From: Harmonia axyridis
Lineage: Eukaryota > Arthropoda > Insecta > Coleoptera > Coccinellidae
Direction of reading: 5' to 3'
DNA: 64,000 nt
NCBI RefSeq assembly: GCF_914767665.1
Contig: NC_059505.1
Span: forward strand, 39,491,506 to 39,555,505
Shown: positions 1 to 12,305 of the stretch, one piece after another
Layout: each line of letters starts with the position of its first letter
Position numbering within the stretch: the first letter of the stretch is position 1
Made by a program: the position numbers and the translations under genes
Notes under the pieces: model-generated
Told to the model about the DNA's origin: nothing
Seen by the model: the letters and a program-made list of their open reading frames with translations, nothing else
Databases searched by the model: none

Positions 1-272
1 TCGTTACGGCTGCACAAAGTGACAACGGCGCTTTAGAAGATAGCTTGAACAACCAATCGAATGCAAAATATAATAAGACAAAAATGAAGTCTCCTAGTTT
101 ACGTAATCAAAGTAAAATATTTTATGCTTTTTTTCTATCCATGTAATCTGAAGTCGATGTTGCTATATTGTTCAATGGAATCTTAACGTTTTGAATTTTG
201 AATCACCACATTCATTTTTCTTTTTTAGGACATTAATAATCTCTTTAAATATCGAATTGGAATTTTTCTCAC

Positions 273-858
273 AGTAATAAACATAGATAGAGGGAGCATA
301 TTTAATTTTCAGTAAGCAAATTTTGTCCCCAACATGAACCATCAAATTGGACAAGAAGCGAGCGAAAATGAAAACATATCAGTGACATCAGTGATACGAT
401 TTTTTACTCAATTCGCAAATTTCTCTACAAAGAACGCACTTCTTATGTCCCATAGTGAATAAACGTTTCATATCAACTCGAAATATATTGAAATAAATAC
501 TTGAATATATCAGAAGTTCAGAAAACAATCTTCAAGCGCGCCAAAGGACGTAAAACAAGCGATGACACTAGGAGAGCAAAAGTTGCCAAACCTTGGATTT
601 CAGCAGGTAGATACAGAAAATGATAAATATACTGCTCATTATAAATTCGACAATTAGGAAAAATATAGGATTCCAAATATTCAAATTTGCATATTTAATC
701 GGGAATCACTCAAATAAATATTTAATTCAATATAATATACATTTATAACGAAATAGTAAAATTGTGGATTTGAAAATATATCACAATTCGACAACGTCAT
801 CTAACCATGTTGAGGACATGTTAAAATTGCGTGTACTCCCTCTATTTATGTTCATTAA
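273..858. repeat. 585-bp MITE family, copy 1
   Basis: Non-autonomous element with terminal inverted repeats. It starts with AGTAATAAACATAGATAGAG and ends with the inverted equivalent near 835-858. Three more copies lie at 4,336, 24,350 and 31,645, collinear over their whole length. The interior has no meaningful ORF; the short minus-strand frame at its left end recurs in other copies only because the repeat does. The superfamily is not certain. Confidence 0.75.
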
Positions 859-2489
859 TAATAATAATAATAAAGTTTATTTGCTTTACTTTATGGTATT
901 TTTGAAATGTGACTTTTTGTCGTAGTTTTCTATGTTTTCTAGACATGTCACATTTAAGGTTGATTGAGTAATTTTGTCAGTGCTTTTCTCATTATGTTTT
1001 GGTTTGATCGGTCTCATTTCCCACGAAAAACAACCATGTCGTCCAGATAAACCTCAGAAAGTATGGATTTCGAAACTGAGATAAATGTAATTTTCAATTT
1101 ACATGTCGCAGATAAGAAACAACATTTATCGTATGTGTATTAAAATTAACTGCGACCTCCGAACTTCTATTTCTATCGTTATGAGTCCTGTGTTTCTTGG
1201 TAAACATACAGGGGTTATCAAACGACCTCGCCACATCGTCAGAATTTCTCTACTTTGCCCACTTATAATTGATTATTTATTGAATTTTATCGCATTGTGG
1301 AAATGTACGTTAGATAACGAAGAAGCACATGATCTTCGATCGTTCTCAAGAATAAGAATGTTAGAAGTCTGCTAGTTTAAGAATAGCGCTTTTTCGTTTT
1401 TGACAAAAAACTTGATGAAGGGAATTGAAATACATCATTTTATAAAAATATCTTGAATATCATGAGGTTTTTCTTTATAAGACAAAATATCATCTAAAAA
1501 TAATAACTATGTTGAGGTTCAATTTATCCTCTTTTCAATATTTGGCATCAAATCATGGAAAAATTGCATTCTGGATTTAAATTTATCTATTTTGAATGAA
1601 AATTATGTTCTATTGAAATTTACAAATTTTTGTTCTTTATTTTGCTTCTTGGTATTCATTTGACCCTATCTGTAATAAACTGAAAATTTAGAAACGATCA
1701 GTATGTTCTCTGAAAGGTATTCTGCTATACGAAATAGGCTGATAAAATAACACTTTTTAGAAATTTTGTAATTCTGAAATTGTATTAAACAGAGATTTCA
1801 AATCAATCTAATGTACCTAATTTGTTAGATTGGTTAAAAAAATAAATAATACAACACATAATTCTGAGAAGTAACAGTTTTTGAGGAAAATAAGTAGGCT
1901 GCTGTAATCTTAATGATAAAAATAAAGAAGAAAGATGACTGGTGTTGAATTAAGTCATAACGATACTTATTATTTCGATTTTTCCAATGTTTTCTTCAAA
2001 TTCTTGAGGAAATCCAAGTTTAACAGGTCAGTAACTTGGAAATAAGATTCGTTGAAGAACCTCTTAAAATCCTTCGCAACATTTAAAATATTTATTGATA
2101 TTGTGCAATCTTATCTCACTATTCATCATTAATCTCATAATTCATTGCATGGCGTTTAATGTCTCATTGAAATCAATTCTTCAGAATTCTGTAAGAAATT
2201 TTTAAAAGATTTTAAAGAAGAAGGAATCTTACTTGAAATTTTGAAAAAAATATCAATATTCATGTGGGAATCGAACTAGGGACGTTTTCTTCATTGCATT
2301 CCTGCAAATAACCGAAAATATCGAAAGAAATCAGAACCTTTTCAGAAAGAGCATTGGTTCAAATAGTTATAAAATCAAAAAATTATTCAGGCTGAATTTC
2401 CGGATGACTCACTATATCATTATTATAGGGCTCATAGATTCCAGATATGGACAATTCACAAATAATTTTTTTTTAATATCTTAATCATA
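859..2489. other. Gene-free AT-rich stretch
   Basis: No gene, RNA or clear mobile element seen. A short AAT microsatellite run lies at its left edge. The plus-strand frame at 1,103-1,375 has no recognisable similarity and no coding character. A minus-strand GTTCGATTCC box near 2,260-2,275 resembles a pol III B box, but no tRNA fold surrounds it. Confidence 0.4.
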
Positions 2490-3101
2490 CAGGGTGTTCC
2501 TAAATTAGTGTTACAAACGAAAATGACTCCGCTGATTTCACGAAAAAAAGTCCTATAAACATGGGCCGCGAACGCTTCGTTTATAAAATACAGGGTATTA
2601 AAGTTCGTGTTTTTTTTTCAAGTTTTTTTTCTGATAGCACCTTCCCTTCACAAGATACTGCTCTGGCAGAGATATTTCAATTTGAAGATTTCGTTATGTG
2701 ATATGCTTATTTTGAATGCAAATCTACAAGGTGATACTTTTCTGAAAAAGTGACCGCTTCTTTTCTCCAGAACTTATTTTTTGTGGTCGTTTAAAAAAAT
2801 GTGAAAAAATCTTAGGTTCAGTACCACTGTTTTTGGTTTCTTGTAGTTTTGTCGTAGCTACTACCGATTTCAAGAAAAAAATTTCAAACTATCATCTAGT
2901 AATCCTCGAGAAAATCCAAATTTTTATTAAGATCCAGTATATGTGAGCTGTGGATGAAATAATTATGATTTTTGGGACTTTTTTACCCAATCTATCTCGA
3001 AAACAAAGCTTTTGTGTGCCAATCATTATAGGACTTTTTTTCTTGAAATTATCCAAAGAATCTTTCATTTTCCTCTGTACCTCCAATTTAGGAAGACCCT
3101 G
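2490..3101. mobile_element. Foldback-type MITE with CAGGGTGTTCC ends
   Basis: The element begins CAGGGTGTTCCTAAATT and ends with the inverted form ending ACCCTG. It is flanked on both sides by TA, the target duplication of Tc1/mariner-type insertions. The left and right halves are imperfect inverted repeats (for example the AAGTCCTATAAACATGG block pairs with one near 3,000-3,035). Related copies are at 63,128-63,758 and, more decayed, at about 36,390-36,830 and 45,360-45,740. No transposase is encoded. Confidence 0.7.
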
Positions 3102-3199
3102 TATATGATCCTCACGCAATTCTGCATGGACATTTGTTGGCCTAGTTTATTTAGAATGAAGAAATGAATTGAAGATTTCAATTTCATGAGGTCATCCGA

Positions 3200-3683
3200 G
3201 ATAGCAACGAAATTTATTCTAATATCTAAGGACCAGACCATCAAAAGTGATTATTATATAGCGTTATTGATTCGTTCAAATTTAAAGGATGAAATCGTTA
3301 AAAAACGGCCCCATTTGGAGAAAAAAGTTGCTGTTTCATCAAGACAATGCCACAAATCTATGAAAACAATGGCAAAATTGCATGAATTGCATCTGCATCC
3401 ACCGTATTCGCCATATCTGTCCCCCAGCGACTTTTTGCTGTTCTCAGACCTCAAAAGAATGCACGCTGGAAAACAATTTAGCGCCAATGAAGAAGTAATC
3501 GCCGAAACTTAGGCCTATTTTGAAGGGAAAGACAAATCGTACTACAAAAAAGGTATAGAAAAGTTGGAAGATCGCCATAATCACTGTATCGCCCTCGAAG
3601 GCAACTATATTGAATAATAAAATAGAATTTTTCCAAAAAAATGTGTTTTACTATGTTAGACCAGGGACTTTTCAATTGGCTTG
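3200..3683 (+). pseudogene. Mariner (DD34D) transposase fragment
   Basis: The C-terminal third of a mariner transposase read in the plus frame. It shows IKSDYYIALL, then YSPYLSPSDFLLFSDLKR, the degraded equivalent of the third catalytic Asp block YSPDLAPSD, then KDKSYYKKGIEKLEDR. The second catalytic block is corrupted to SSRQCHKS, and a TAG interrupts the frame near 3,510. The right terminal repeat (GGGACTTTTCAATTGGC) is at about 3,663-3,683. The 5' half is absent. Same family as the copies at 21,211 and 44,251. Confidence 0.75.
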
Positions 3684-4335
3684 TTGCACCATTTCAAGCC
3701 TATCCAAATCACGATATTATTCAATAAGACCCATCACGTAAGACGTCGAAACTCTTTATAACCGTATAAATTCCACAAAATCTCGGTTATTTCCTTTCCC
3801 AAGCATAGACCCCCTCATTAACGTTTCATTTTTCGTTGAAAATTCCTTTACATAACCGAAAACTGACAATGGGTCTCGGAACACAATCGTTTTACCATAT
3901 GAATCGTAAATCGGATTGTTTTTAAAATAAATTTCCTGTTACTTAACCCCTGGCTGACCCAGCAGCATAAATCAGAAAAAAAAGGGGGGTCTATAAATGT
4001 GAAATTTCTATACGCGTCCAAGCGACGAGGTTGATTCGTCGAATTTGAATAGAATGCTAATGGACGGAATGAATTTAATGTGTCATCCACTACCCGTCTA
4101 TTTTGAATTTCAAAATTGTGACCGTTTCTTCTACATATTCATCCCGTTCTAGATTTTATACTTTTGGTGCCCTTCGATTAGGCAACGGTCTTTGGTAAGA
4201 TAGGTCGATACAGGGCGTTCAACGCTGCATGGTTTAAAAGATTGTTTAGATACCCCCAGAATGTGTTTCCAATACTGCCAGATTTTAAATAGAATCCCTT
4301 ATATTTTTGCTGTTTTTTGGGATAAAAAGCAACGC
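3684..4335. other. Gene-free stretch
   Basis: Nothing gene-like or repeat-like recognised between the mariner relic and the next MITE. Confidence 0.4.
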
Positions 4336-4930
4336 AGAGTAATAAACATAGATAGAGGGGGCATTTGTCATTTTTAGTAAGCAAATTTTGTCCTCAACAT
4401 GTACTATCAAATTCGACATGAAGCGCGCGGAAATGAAAACATATCTGTGATACGATATTTCACTCAATTCGCGAGTTTCTCCACAAAGAACACACTTCTT
4501 ATGTCCCATAGATAAATAATCAATGTTTCATATCAACTCAAAATATATTGAAATGAATACCTAAATATATCAGAAATTCAGGAAACAAACTTCAAGCGCG
4601 CCAAATATCGTGAAACAACCGTTGAACAGGAGAGCAATAGTTGCCAAACCTTGGATTTCAGCAGGTAGATACAGAAAATAATAAATATTCTGCTTATTAT
4701 AAATTTGAAAATCAGGAAAAATATCGGATTCCAAATATTCAAATTTGCGTATTTAATCGGGATCGGGAATCACTCAAAAAAAATATATCTCATTTATTAT
4801 AATATACATTCATATAACGATATAGTAAAATTGTGGATTTGAAAAAATATCACAAACCGACAACGTAATCTAACCATGTTGGGGACATGTAAAAATTGCG
4901 TATACTTCCTCAATCTATGTTTATTACTCT
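4336..4930. repeat. 585-bp MITE family, copy 2
   Basis: Begins AGAGTAATAAACATAGATAG and ends CTATGTTTATTACTCT, giving near-perfect inverted termini. It is collinear with the copies at 273, 24,350 and 31,645. No target duplication is obvious in the flanks. Confidence 0.75.
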
Positions 4931-5124
4931 ATGCAAAGCTCCAAAATGTCCTCGAGTTTTCGAAGAGTGAAATTGGCTCATGAATGACGAGCATTCAAAA
5001 GCTCGTATCTTCACTTAAGTTACCACCTCATTTTTTTTTCGATATTCCTCTTGAATTTTCTATAATTCTGATGGGGCGATCAACACGTAATATTTATAAA
5101 GTTTGAAATTGTCATTTTTTATAA

Positions 5125-5318
5125 GCTTTTCCAATAAGAGGATTCACTTTTAATAGCCTGCTATCTGGACAGCTGCAACATTTGAAGCTATCATGTTTTG
5201 ACAATTGACAAGTAAAAACCACTCCATTGCAAAAAATAAAACGATTCAACAACGCATTAAAATTGTTAAAATTCACTACAAAAATTGTGAAAATTTTGCA
5301 GTCACTGTTCGCAAAACG
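5125..5318 (+). pseudogene. DD41D mariner-like relic, family 2, 5' fragment
   Basis: Starts with the family terminal repeat (TTTTCCAATAAGAGG) and reads into the N-terminal part of a transposase (residues like IVKIHYKNCENFAVTVRKT). It is broken off at 5,319, where sequence starting ACAGGGTGTTTCAC begins. The family also has copies at 6,005, 7,690, 10,478 and 18,100. Confidence 0.5.
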
Positions 5319-6004
5319 GTACAGGGTGTTTCACGTGAGCGGGTCGCTGGATTTTGTGGCTTATCCTTTAAGTATTATTGAAAAGTGACCCATCACAATG
5401 ATAGTATTTTTCAGGGACTATCCAAATATGTTATGGGAAAAACTATAGAACCAAGGCATGGAAATTCATTGAGGAAAACCATTCTTCCAAAAAATTTTGT
5501 TTGCAAATTTGACTGGATTTCGAAATAAGGTCTAGGGAAAATTTTTCACCAATTGTTTTTTCATTTGAACTTCCGGATTTCTAGAAAACAGAGAATTTTC
5601 CTTGCAAAATATACTTCATGATATTTTCCCAAATTTTCTGAATGCCCAATCGATTCTGAATCCGAATATGTAAATATAGTGGTAGTTTTTTTATTTCTTT
5701 TAAGCAATTCCATTCAAAATCAACTTGAGAAAATTCAGATTCCATATATTCGGCGAAGATATCCATGTTGTCTACGGTTCTATAAATATTTGGTTGTCAA
5801 ATTTTGAAGTTTTCATTCTCGATTGTTATAGAAGCTAGAATATAGAGCAAGGCTTGAGAATTATCTATACTTTGAATTATTTACCACGCTGCATTTTGTC
5901 TATTTGTTACAAGTATAATAAGAGATTCTTAAAATGTTTAAGAATTTCAAATAATAATTTTTGCCCTGCAAATTTATTTTGTGTGCCAATAAACTGAAAA
6001 TGTC
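5319..6004. other. Possible inserted sequence, unrecognised
   Basis: Starts with the TA-CAGGGTG signature common to several elements in this window, so it may be another insertion. I could not find a matching right end. No gene is recognised. Confidence 0.3.
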
Positions 6005-6480
6005 ACAAGTATTGACTAGAATTGGCATTATCTTTCACGTGGCCCTCAAAGAAAAAGTCTAAAAGTGTTAAATCACAATATCTTGGTGGCCAATTGCGAT
6101 CACCTCTTTGAGAATTAACACGTTCCAGATTTTTTTCTCAAAATTGCGATTGTTTCGTTGCTTGTGTGATACGTAGCGCCGTCTTGTTGAAAATTAACGT
6201 CTTCCACATAAATATCTTCCAATTTTGGCCATTAAAAATCATAAATCATAGCTAGGTAACGTAATCGATAAACTTTAAGAGATGCATCAGCCTTTTTTTC
6301 GAATAAGTAAGGTCCAATAAAAATAGGCCCCATCACTGAAGATGATTTTTCGATAGAAATCCTTTTTTTTCACAATTTCAATGCGTTGTTGAAGCGTGTA
6401 TAATTCCATGTTTAGTATTGATGTAGTTTCTACTTGTCAAATATCGAAAGATAACAGCTTTAAGAACTGTTATTAAAAAA
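6005..6480 (-). pseudogene. DD41D mariner-like relic, family 2, 3' part
   Basis: On the minus strand this reads as the catalytic C-terminal half of a mariner-like transposase, with a NWPPRYCDLT block near 6,085-6,110 and a preceding QQDGA-type block near 6,175-6,195. Frameshifts and stops break it. The orientation is opposite to the neighbouring fragment at 5,125, so two separate insertions or a rearrangement are involved. Confidence 0.55.
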
Positions 6481-7370
6481 TCCTGTAGTTTTTTGCAATA
6501 ATGCACATAATTCATTAATGAAGCTGAAGTCGAAGAAATAATAATAATGATAATAACTCTTTATTTAGTGAAAAACACTAGTTACAACAGAAAAAAAACA
6601 CTCTCAATCAAGGAAGCAAATGAAAAAATCTCCAACAGGTAATCTCCTCCATCATTTCACGTATCACGTGTGCCCGATGACCTTTTTTGTAAGAAAAATC
6701 GCCGAAAAATAACGACCACTATTTCTCAGTAATAAAATTAACATTCGCCCGTTTAAGTGGTGGGTTGAAGAATGGAATTTCCCTAAACAGTATCATTGTC
6801 CCCAATTGGCAAAAAAAACCTTCAGAATTTAGCGCCGTAATATCAAGTCTGAATTTCATAAATTCAAGTCAGCACGCTAGAGATCAAATTCTTTATTACT
6901 GCGATAACATGAACATGTACTTTGAAAAAATCAATGGAGCTTATCGATTAGTGTGAAACTAAAATGAACCTGTGAGTACTGGCTTGTTTTTGAACTGAGT
7001 GGTGACAATTTTCTGCGAATTGGTGGAATCGCCAACTTACTGAAGGTGATAGAGTATAAATATCTTTGATGAATCAACCTACTTCTTGTTATTTATCACT
7101 AATAAAGAATGTTGTTATTCATTACAAAATTATTATTCCCTGTCCAAATGAATATTATTTGCTGATCATTGTGTGACATTTCAAGCGTATCCATCATTCT
7201 CACAATGTCAGTATTTAAATAATTCATTCCAATTTTATTGTTGGTGAAATAAAGAAAATACAAACGTACTTAATAATCTAAAGTTAGTTTTGAATTTACA
7301 ATGAATCATAATTATTTTGTTCAATTGCAGTCAGAGCCATCTAGTTAAGCCTGCTGTAACTAAATACGTA
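6481..7370. other. Gene-free stretch
   Basis: Contains a short AAT/GAT microsatellite near 6,536-6,556. The small plus-strand frame at 6,765-6,956 resembles nothing I recognise. Confidence 0.4.
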
Positions 7371-7680
7371 GAATGATAGGAATCTGAAAGATGCAGCCTA
7401 GGAAATTCATACGTCCGCAACCATTATAACAAATTTTTGAGTTTTAGTGTAAGTTTGGAAGTATAGACATTTAATTTAGAATTGATTCCCATATTTAAAA
7501 ACTTGAAAAGAGTATATTTTAAGAGGAATGATAGGAATCTGGAATATGCAGCCTCGGAAATTCATACGTCCGCAACTATAATAACAAATTTTTAAGTTTG
7601 AGTGTAATGTTGGGAGTATAGACATTTAATTAAGAATTGGTTCCCATATTTAAAAACTTGGGAAGAGTATATTTTAAAAG
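7371..7680. repeat. Tandem duplication, two 155-bp units
   Basis: Units 7,371-7,525 and 7,526-7,680 both start GAATGATAGGAATCTG and stay collinear through ATTCATACGTCCGCAAC and CCCATATTTAAAAACTTG. They differ at scattered positions, so the duplication is not recent. Confidence 0.85.
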
Positions 7681-7689
7681 AAATGAATG

Positions 7690-8957
7690 GATGTTTATTT
7701 CATTGTGAAGAGAAAGGTATGCGATTAATAACCTTTGGTATTGTTGCAGCACCATATCCTTTTCATGAAATTTCCTATGACCAATACGCACATTTGCATC
7801 TATATGTCCTCGATAACTCCACGAATTCCGTCTTTAAGGTCTTGGAACGATCGTAGAGCATTGAAATATACCATATCATTCAAGTGACCCCAAAAAAAAG
7901 TCTGAAGGTGTTAAATCACAAGATCTTGGTGGCCAATTGTGACCACCTCTTCGAGAAATAACACGCCCAGAACACTTTTCTTGCCAAATTACGATAGTTT
8001 TGTGGCTTTCCTGGCACGTAGCACTGTCTTGTTGGAAATAAACGTCGTTTATATCAACATCTTCCAATTCCGGCCACAAAAAAATCATTATTTATAGCCT
8101 TATCCCCAAGATCGACAAACCTGGGTTTTCGAAAGTGCTACTGACTACAGCAGCAATATTCTCAGTTGTTCTTGAGAGATGCACACGGTTTCGATTCTTC
8201 ACATCACTAACTTATCCCAAAAGATTAAATTTTTCCACCACTTTCACTATACGCTCTATTAGTGATGACGTCACACACCGCAATTTTAGTTCTCCTGTCA
8301 GTGTTCGGAATCCAAACAAACAAATTGTCATTCAAATTAGTACGTTGTCGTTGAAGGAATTGGCTTATTTTGATAATTAAGATTATTTAAGGAACGATTT
8401 TACTATTAATTGATAGACAGAAGGCACGATATTAATGCCAGTAAGTTCGAACTTGAAGTTCGACTAATAAACACGGCTTTTTACAAAATCTGGGAAATGA
8501 TACAGGATTCAAACTTACTGGTATTAACCTCGTTCCTTCTGTCTATCAATTAATACTGAAATCGTTCCTCAAATACTCTTATTTATGAAAATAAGACAAT
8601 TCCTTCAACGACACCGTACTAATTTGAATGACAACTTATTTGTTTGGATTCCGAACACTGACAGGAAAACCAAAAATGGCGGTGTGTGACGTCACACTAA
8701 TAAAGCGTATTGCCAGCTGAGAACGTTCTTCACAAGGGCTTTAGTTTTGCAAACTATGTCAGCAAAATTCACCATTTTTGTAGCGAATTTTATCAATTTC
8801 AATACATTTTTGAAGCGTGTAGCGTACCATTTTTAATAATGGTGTAGTTTTACCTTCTCAAATGTCAAAATATGACAGTTTCAAAAGTGACAGCTGCCCA
8901 TCAGAGAGCGGGCTATTCGAAATGCAACCTCTCATTGGAAAACCTTTCATTATATTT
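7690..8957 (-). pseudogene. DD41D mariner-like relic, family 2, with nested MITE
   Basis: The minus strand (7,876-8,088) encodes a catalytic segment FQQDSATC followed by NWPPRSCDLTPSDFFLG. There are 41 residues between the Asp of FQQD and the Asp of TPSDF, the DD41D spacing of rosa-type Tc1/mariner elements. The terminal repeat is at about 8,925-8,957 (CTCATTGGAAAACCTTTCATT). The frame is broken and a foldback MITE at 8,252-8,707 interrupts the copy. Confidence 0.65.
8252..8707. mobile_element. Foldback MITE with CRE palindromes, inserted in relic
   Basis: Begins CGCTCTATTAGTG and ends CACTAATAAAGCG, with TA on both sides as target duplication. Its arms of about 200 bp pair almost along their full length, leaving a short loop near 8,465-8,500. 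Each arm carries the palindrome TGACGTCA (8,266-8,273 and 8,687-8,694), the classic cAMP-response element core. It lies inside the family 2 mariner relic, so it is the younger insertion. Confidence 0.85.
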
Positions 8958-10036
8958 AATGGTAAAGAAGAGTGCCAAATCAACCAAATGATCCATAGAC
9001 GATTCAAAAATTCACTCTAAATTTTTAGATCGGTTGAAAAAATTAATAATTTTCACAATCATTGCACATGAATTCAGAGACGTTATAATTCTTTGAAAAT
9101 TCTTTGAAGTTGGCTACTGTCAAATGTAATCAATTATTAAAATCAGGAAGGAAAAAGGCTAGTATTGAATGAAGTCGAATAATATCATGAATTATTTTAA
9201 ATATTGAAATTTATTCTTAAAATTCTTGCAGAAATCCAGTTTACCTATAACAGACAGTAAGTTGGTGTTACTTTTCAGTTTGAATAATCCCCCTTTGCAA
9301 TCTCCATGTTCCCAATTTTTTTCAAGTCTCATTGAAATGATTCATCAAAATTTAAATTGGGTGGGTAATACCTGAAAAAAACTATTTCAAAGCATCAAAG
9401 CAGAAGAAATGTGAATTGACAGATTTGAAAATAAATCAATTAGGACTTCTAACTTTTTGCCACGTTATATTCTATTGTTCATCTTAAAAGTCTCGAAAAT
9501 GTAATAAAAATCAACCATTTCCTTATAAACATCTGCATTCATGAAAAATTACATTGCGAAAACATCAGGAAGGAATCAAACAATTATCATTGCCTGATGG
9601 TTTCACGAAAATATACCATCCAAACGGAAACACACAATCCGAATTTTAAACTTAAAACAAAAACGATAAAAACGTCAATAATGACTTTCGTACCTCGTAT
9701 AATGACCTTCAACATCGGTAGCAGTACAGTTGAATGCCTGGAAAAATGAAAGGTTTTTGGTTGAAACCAAACCGTAGGTACAATTCGAAGACCAGCTGTC
9801 AGGACATGTGCAACAGAAATTCCTGGGCGCCAGGTGGACTTCAAAATATCGAGACGTACGAGTCCTTTGGCATTCTATGGTTTTCCTCGCACAGATGGCC
9901 GTGCTGATTGGAGAATAATAAAATTACGTATTGGAGTTTTCGAAGAAACTATTTGGGTTATTGATGGTTTGAAAGGGTTATTCGAGCAGTTAATCTTGAC
10001 TATTGAGGCAAGAGAATAGTATTTTCAATTGCTAAC
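8958..10036. other. Gene-free stretch
   Basis: No gene or recognised element. The minus-strand frame at 9,587-9,844 and the plus-strand frame at 9,834-10,019 have no recognisable similarity. Confidence 0.4.
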
Positions 10037-10193
10037 GAGAATGTGCTACGTAGGTACCTTCATTATAATATTATTGAATCGATTTTTCGAGTTGTGGCAG
10101 CTGATTTGTGTTAGAGAACGTGCTACGTCCCCATATTATAATATTCTTGAACCAATGTTTTCGGGTTGTGACAGCTGATTTGTTTTTGAGTCT
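10037..10193. repeat. Tandem duplication, two units of about 77 bp
   Basis: Both units begin GAGAA(T/C)GTGCTACGT and continue through ATTATAATATT and the block TTGTG(G/A)CAGCTGATTTG. They are moderately diverged. Confidence 0.75.
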
Positions 10194-10477
10194 ACTGAAA
10201 GTTGAGGACGCTTCACAATTAAAAAAATTGTTGGCCTCCGCTTTGAAAAAGCATTGTAGGACTTTTGGTTCGTGTCTGTCTGTGAGTGTGTCCACAAATT
10301 TATGTTGCAGCCTCAACTTTTAACTTCTACAATTATTATTCGATTTTATTGAAATTTTGTATGAATATCCTATTTTGGTCGTAGATGGTTCGATATGAAT
10401 TGAAGCTTTTCCAGATACAGGGTGCTCTATGGGCTTATGTAAACGTGAAATTCTCTCCATTTCCATATCTCACCTAA

Positions 10478-11026
10478 TATAGAGTTCTCCAATAAGAGGT
10501 TTCATTTTTATATAAAAAACGAGTAGGTAAATTTTAAGAGAAATCATTAGATGTTTATTCCATTATGAAAATCACACCACCAGCTCAAAAACCGCCTCAA
10601 ATTCATGCAGAATACGGTGTAATGTCATTTGGAATTCCCAAGATCAAGGAGGAATCGACAGATCTGGGTTTTTGTCAAAACTACGGGTTACAGCAGCAAT
10701 ATTCTCAGTTGTTCTTGAGCGGCGCACACTGTTTCGATTCTTCACTTCACCAAATTGTCCCAAATGCTCGAATTATTCCACCATTTTCACTATTGCCGGC
10801 CAAGAAGTACTCCAGTTTTGTTAACTATGACTGATAAATTGTCTCCATTTTGTAGTGAATTTTAAAAATCTCATTGCTTTTTTGAAGCGTGTATCGTTCC
10901 ATTTTTAGTAATGGCGTAGTTTTTAATTGTCAAATATCAAAAGATGACAGTTTCAAATGTGACAGCTGCCATTACAGCGAGCTATGCAACATGAAACCTA
11001 TTACTGGAAAACCTTTTACTAGTGTT
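10478..11026. mobile_element. Deletion derivative of family 2 DD41D element
   Basis: Both termini are visible: TCTCCAATAAGAGGTTTCAT on the left, and the inverted form (GAAACCTATTACTGGAAAAC) on the right at about 10,994-11,026. The interior matches the part of the 7,690 copy around AGCAGCAATATTCTCAGTTG, but lacks the catalytic region. The open plus-strand frame at 10,565-10,834 is antisense to the old transposase and is not considered a gene. Confidence 0.65.
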
Positions 11027-11951
11027 CAAGAATTTTATCTGCATTGCATGTGCATAAATTAAAATCATTCGGAAAATGATGAACAAGTTAAATATCTTCA
11101 GACTGTTCCAGAATTTTCTCAAATCTCATTGTTTTAATATTCCATAACTCCGATTTATTAATTCTTTTTTAGTAATTTCCTATGTAAAATATCCCGGAAT
11201 AAGTTTATTCAATGACAAAGCGGATTTATAATCTTCAAAAAGGAAGCAGGAACTTGTAAGGTGGAATGGTCGATTGAATCAAACCTGATCTTCTCAAGAA
11301 AACTATATTGTATCAAAATTTTTACAATGTTATAAAAAAAATGGTAGATAACATATATCAAAAAACAGTCCATTTCACAAACAAACAGGAAAAAATGACT
11401 GTTATCTTAAAACATAAATAAATCTATGTACAAAATCCACAAACAACATAATACTTTGGCGTCTTACAACTATCACAATAATTCACAAAACGTAAAAGGT
11501 TTTTTTTTTACATGTGAAAACTGAAAAGCCATAAACTAAAGGGGGATTTGTTCTAACCTTGTCATACGAAGGTCAACGTATCATTATTTACAAGTTATAA
11601 TCGACGTTCGAATCGACTCATTATAAAACATCACAGTTGTACGCTTGACAAATCAAGTAGACTTTGTTTGAAAAGCGTGAAATCAGCTAACTAGATTTTG
11701 CGAAGGCACTGAACATGAAAGGAAATATTCCCAGTAGTTCTCAATAGAATAACATGAGAAACATACCTCTTATTTATCCTGGAATGATTCAAACATGTTT
11801 TAACTCGATCACTACTAAAATCTCCATCAAATCACATCATAACAACTTTGACAATCACCGTTCGAGCAAACAGAGGTTATGTAACCGAACCACAGAAACA
11901 TAAATAAACTCCTCGCATTAAGTGCCTACGCCACAGATTTCTTATTCTTCC

Positions 11952-12305
11952 TCACACAGCTACGATCTTACTAGGGTCAACTTTGACCCTGATGAACATA
12001 GTGTCGTCCTTCAGGAAGTGCCTCTTCTTGAGCATTTCATGTGAGACGAACTTGGGAAAGCCAAAACCAAGAGAGTCCGGTTCTTTGCTGGGCCTCTGGA
12101 AGTTTTTCCAAGTAGGGTCGGGGATGAAGCTTTCCACTATGTTGCAGGCTTTTTCCGGGCAAGACGATTGGTCGAAGAGGGTGAAAGACACCGAATGGGC
12201 GAAGGGCCACCGCAAGAGGGCGTCATATTCGCCTGGCAGGATCTTGATGTAGACAGAGATGTGGCTATCTTCTCCTGCTCCGTTACCGTTAGGGAAGAGG
12301 GAGGC
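11952..12305 (-). CDS. TRAF4 coding exon 6 (MATH domain, stop)
   Basis: 117 codons plus TGA at 11,952-11,954. Begins ASLFPNGNGAGEDSH after acceptor GTTACAG and ends DPSKIVAV. Noticeably richer in GC than the surrounding DNA. A minus-strand AATAAA at 11,204-11,209 is one possible polyadenylation signal, about 740 bp downstream. Confidence 0.93.
   Translation of the reverse strand, partial: ASLFPNGNGAGEDSHISVYIKILPGEYDALLRWPFAHSVSFTLFDQSSCPEKACNIVESFIPDPTWKNFQRPSKEPDSLGFGFPKFVSHEMLKKRHFLKDDTMFIRVKVDPSKIVAV

Noticed and set aside
2255..2290. Minus-strand B-box-like GTTCGATTCC
   Set aside because: No tRNA structure around it and no repeated body seen, so neither a tRNA nor a SINE is supported.
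10071..10323. Overlapping open frames of 71-81 codons on both strands
   Set aside because: They come from a tandem duplication and mirror each other; no start context or similarity.
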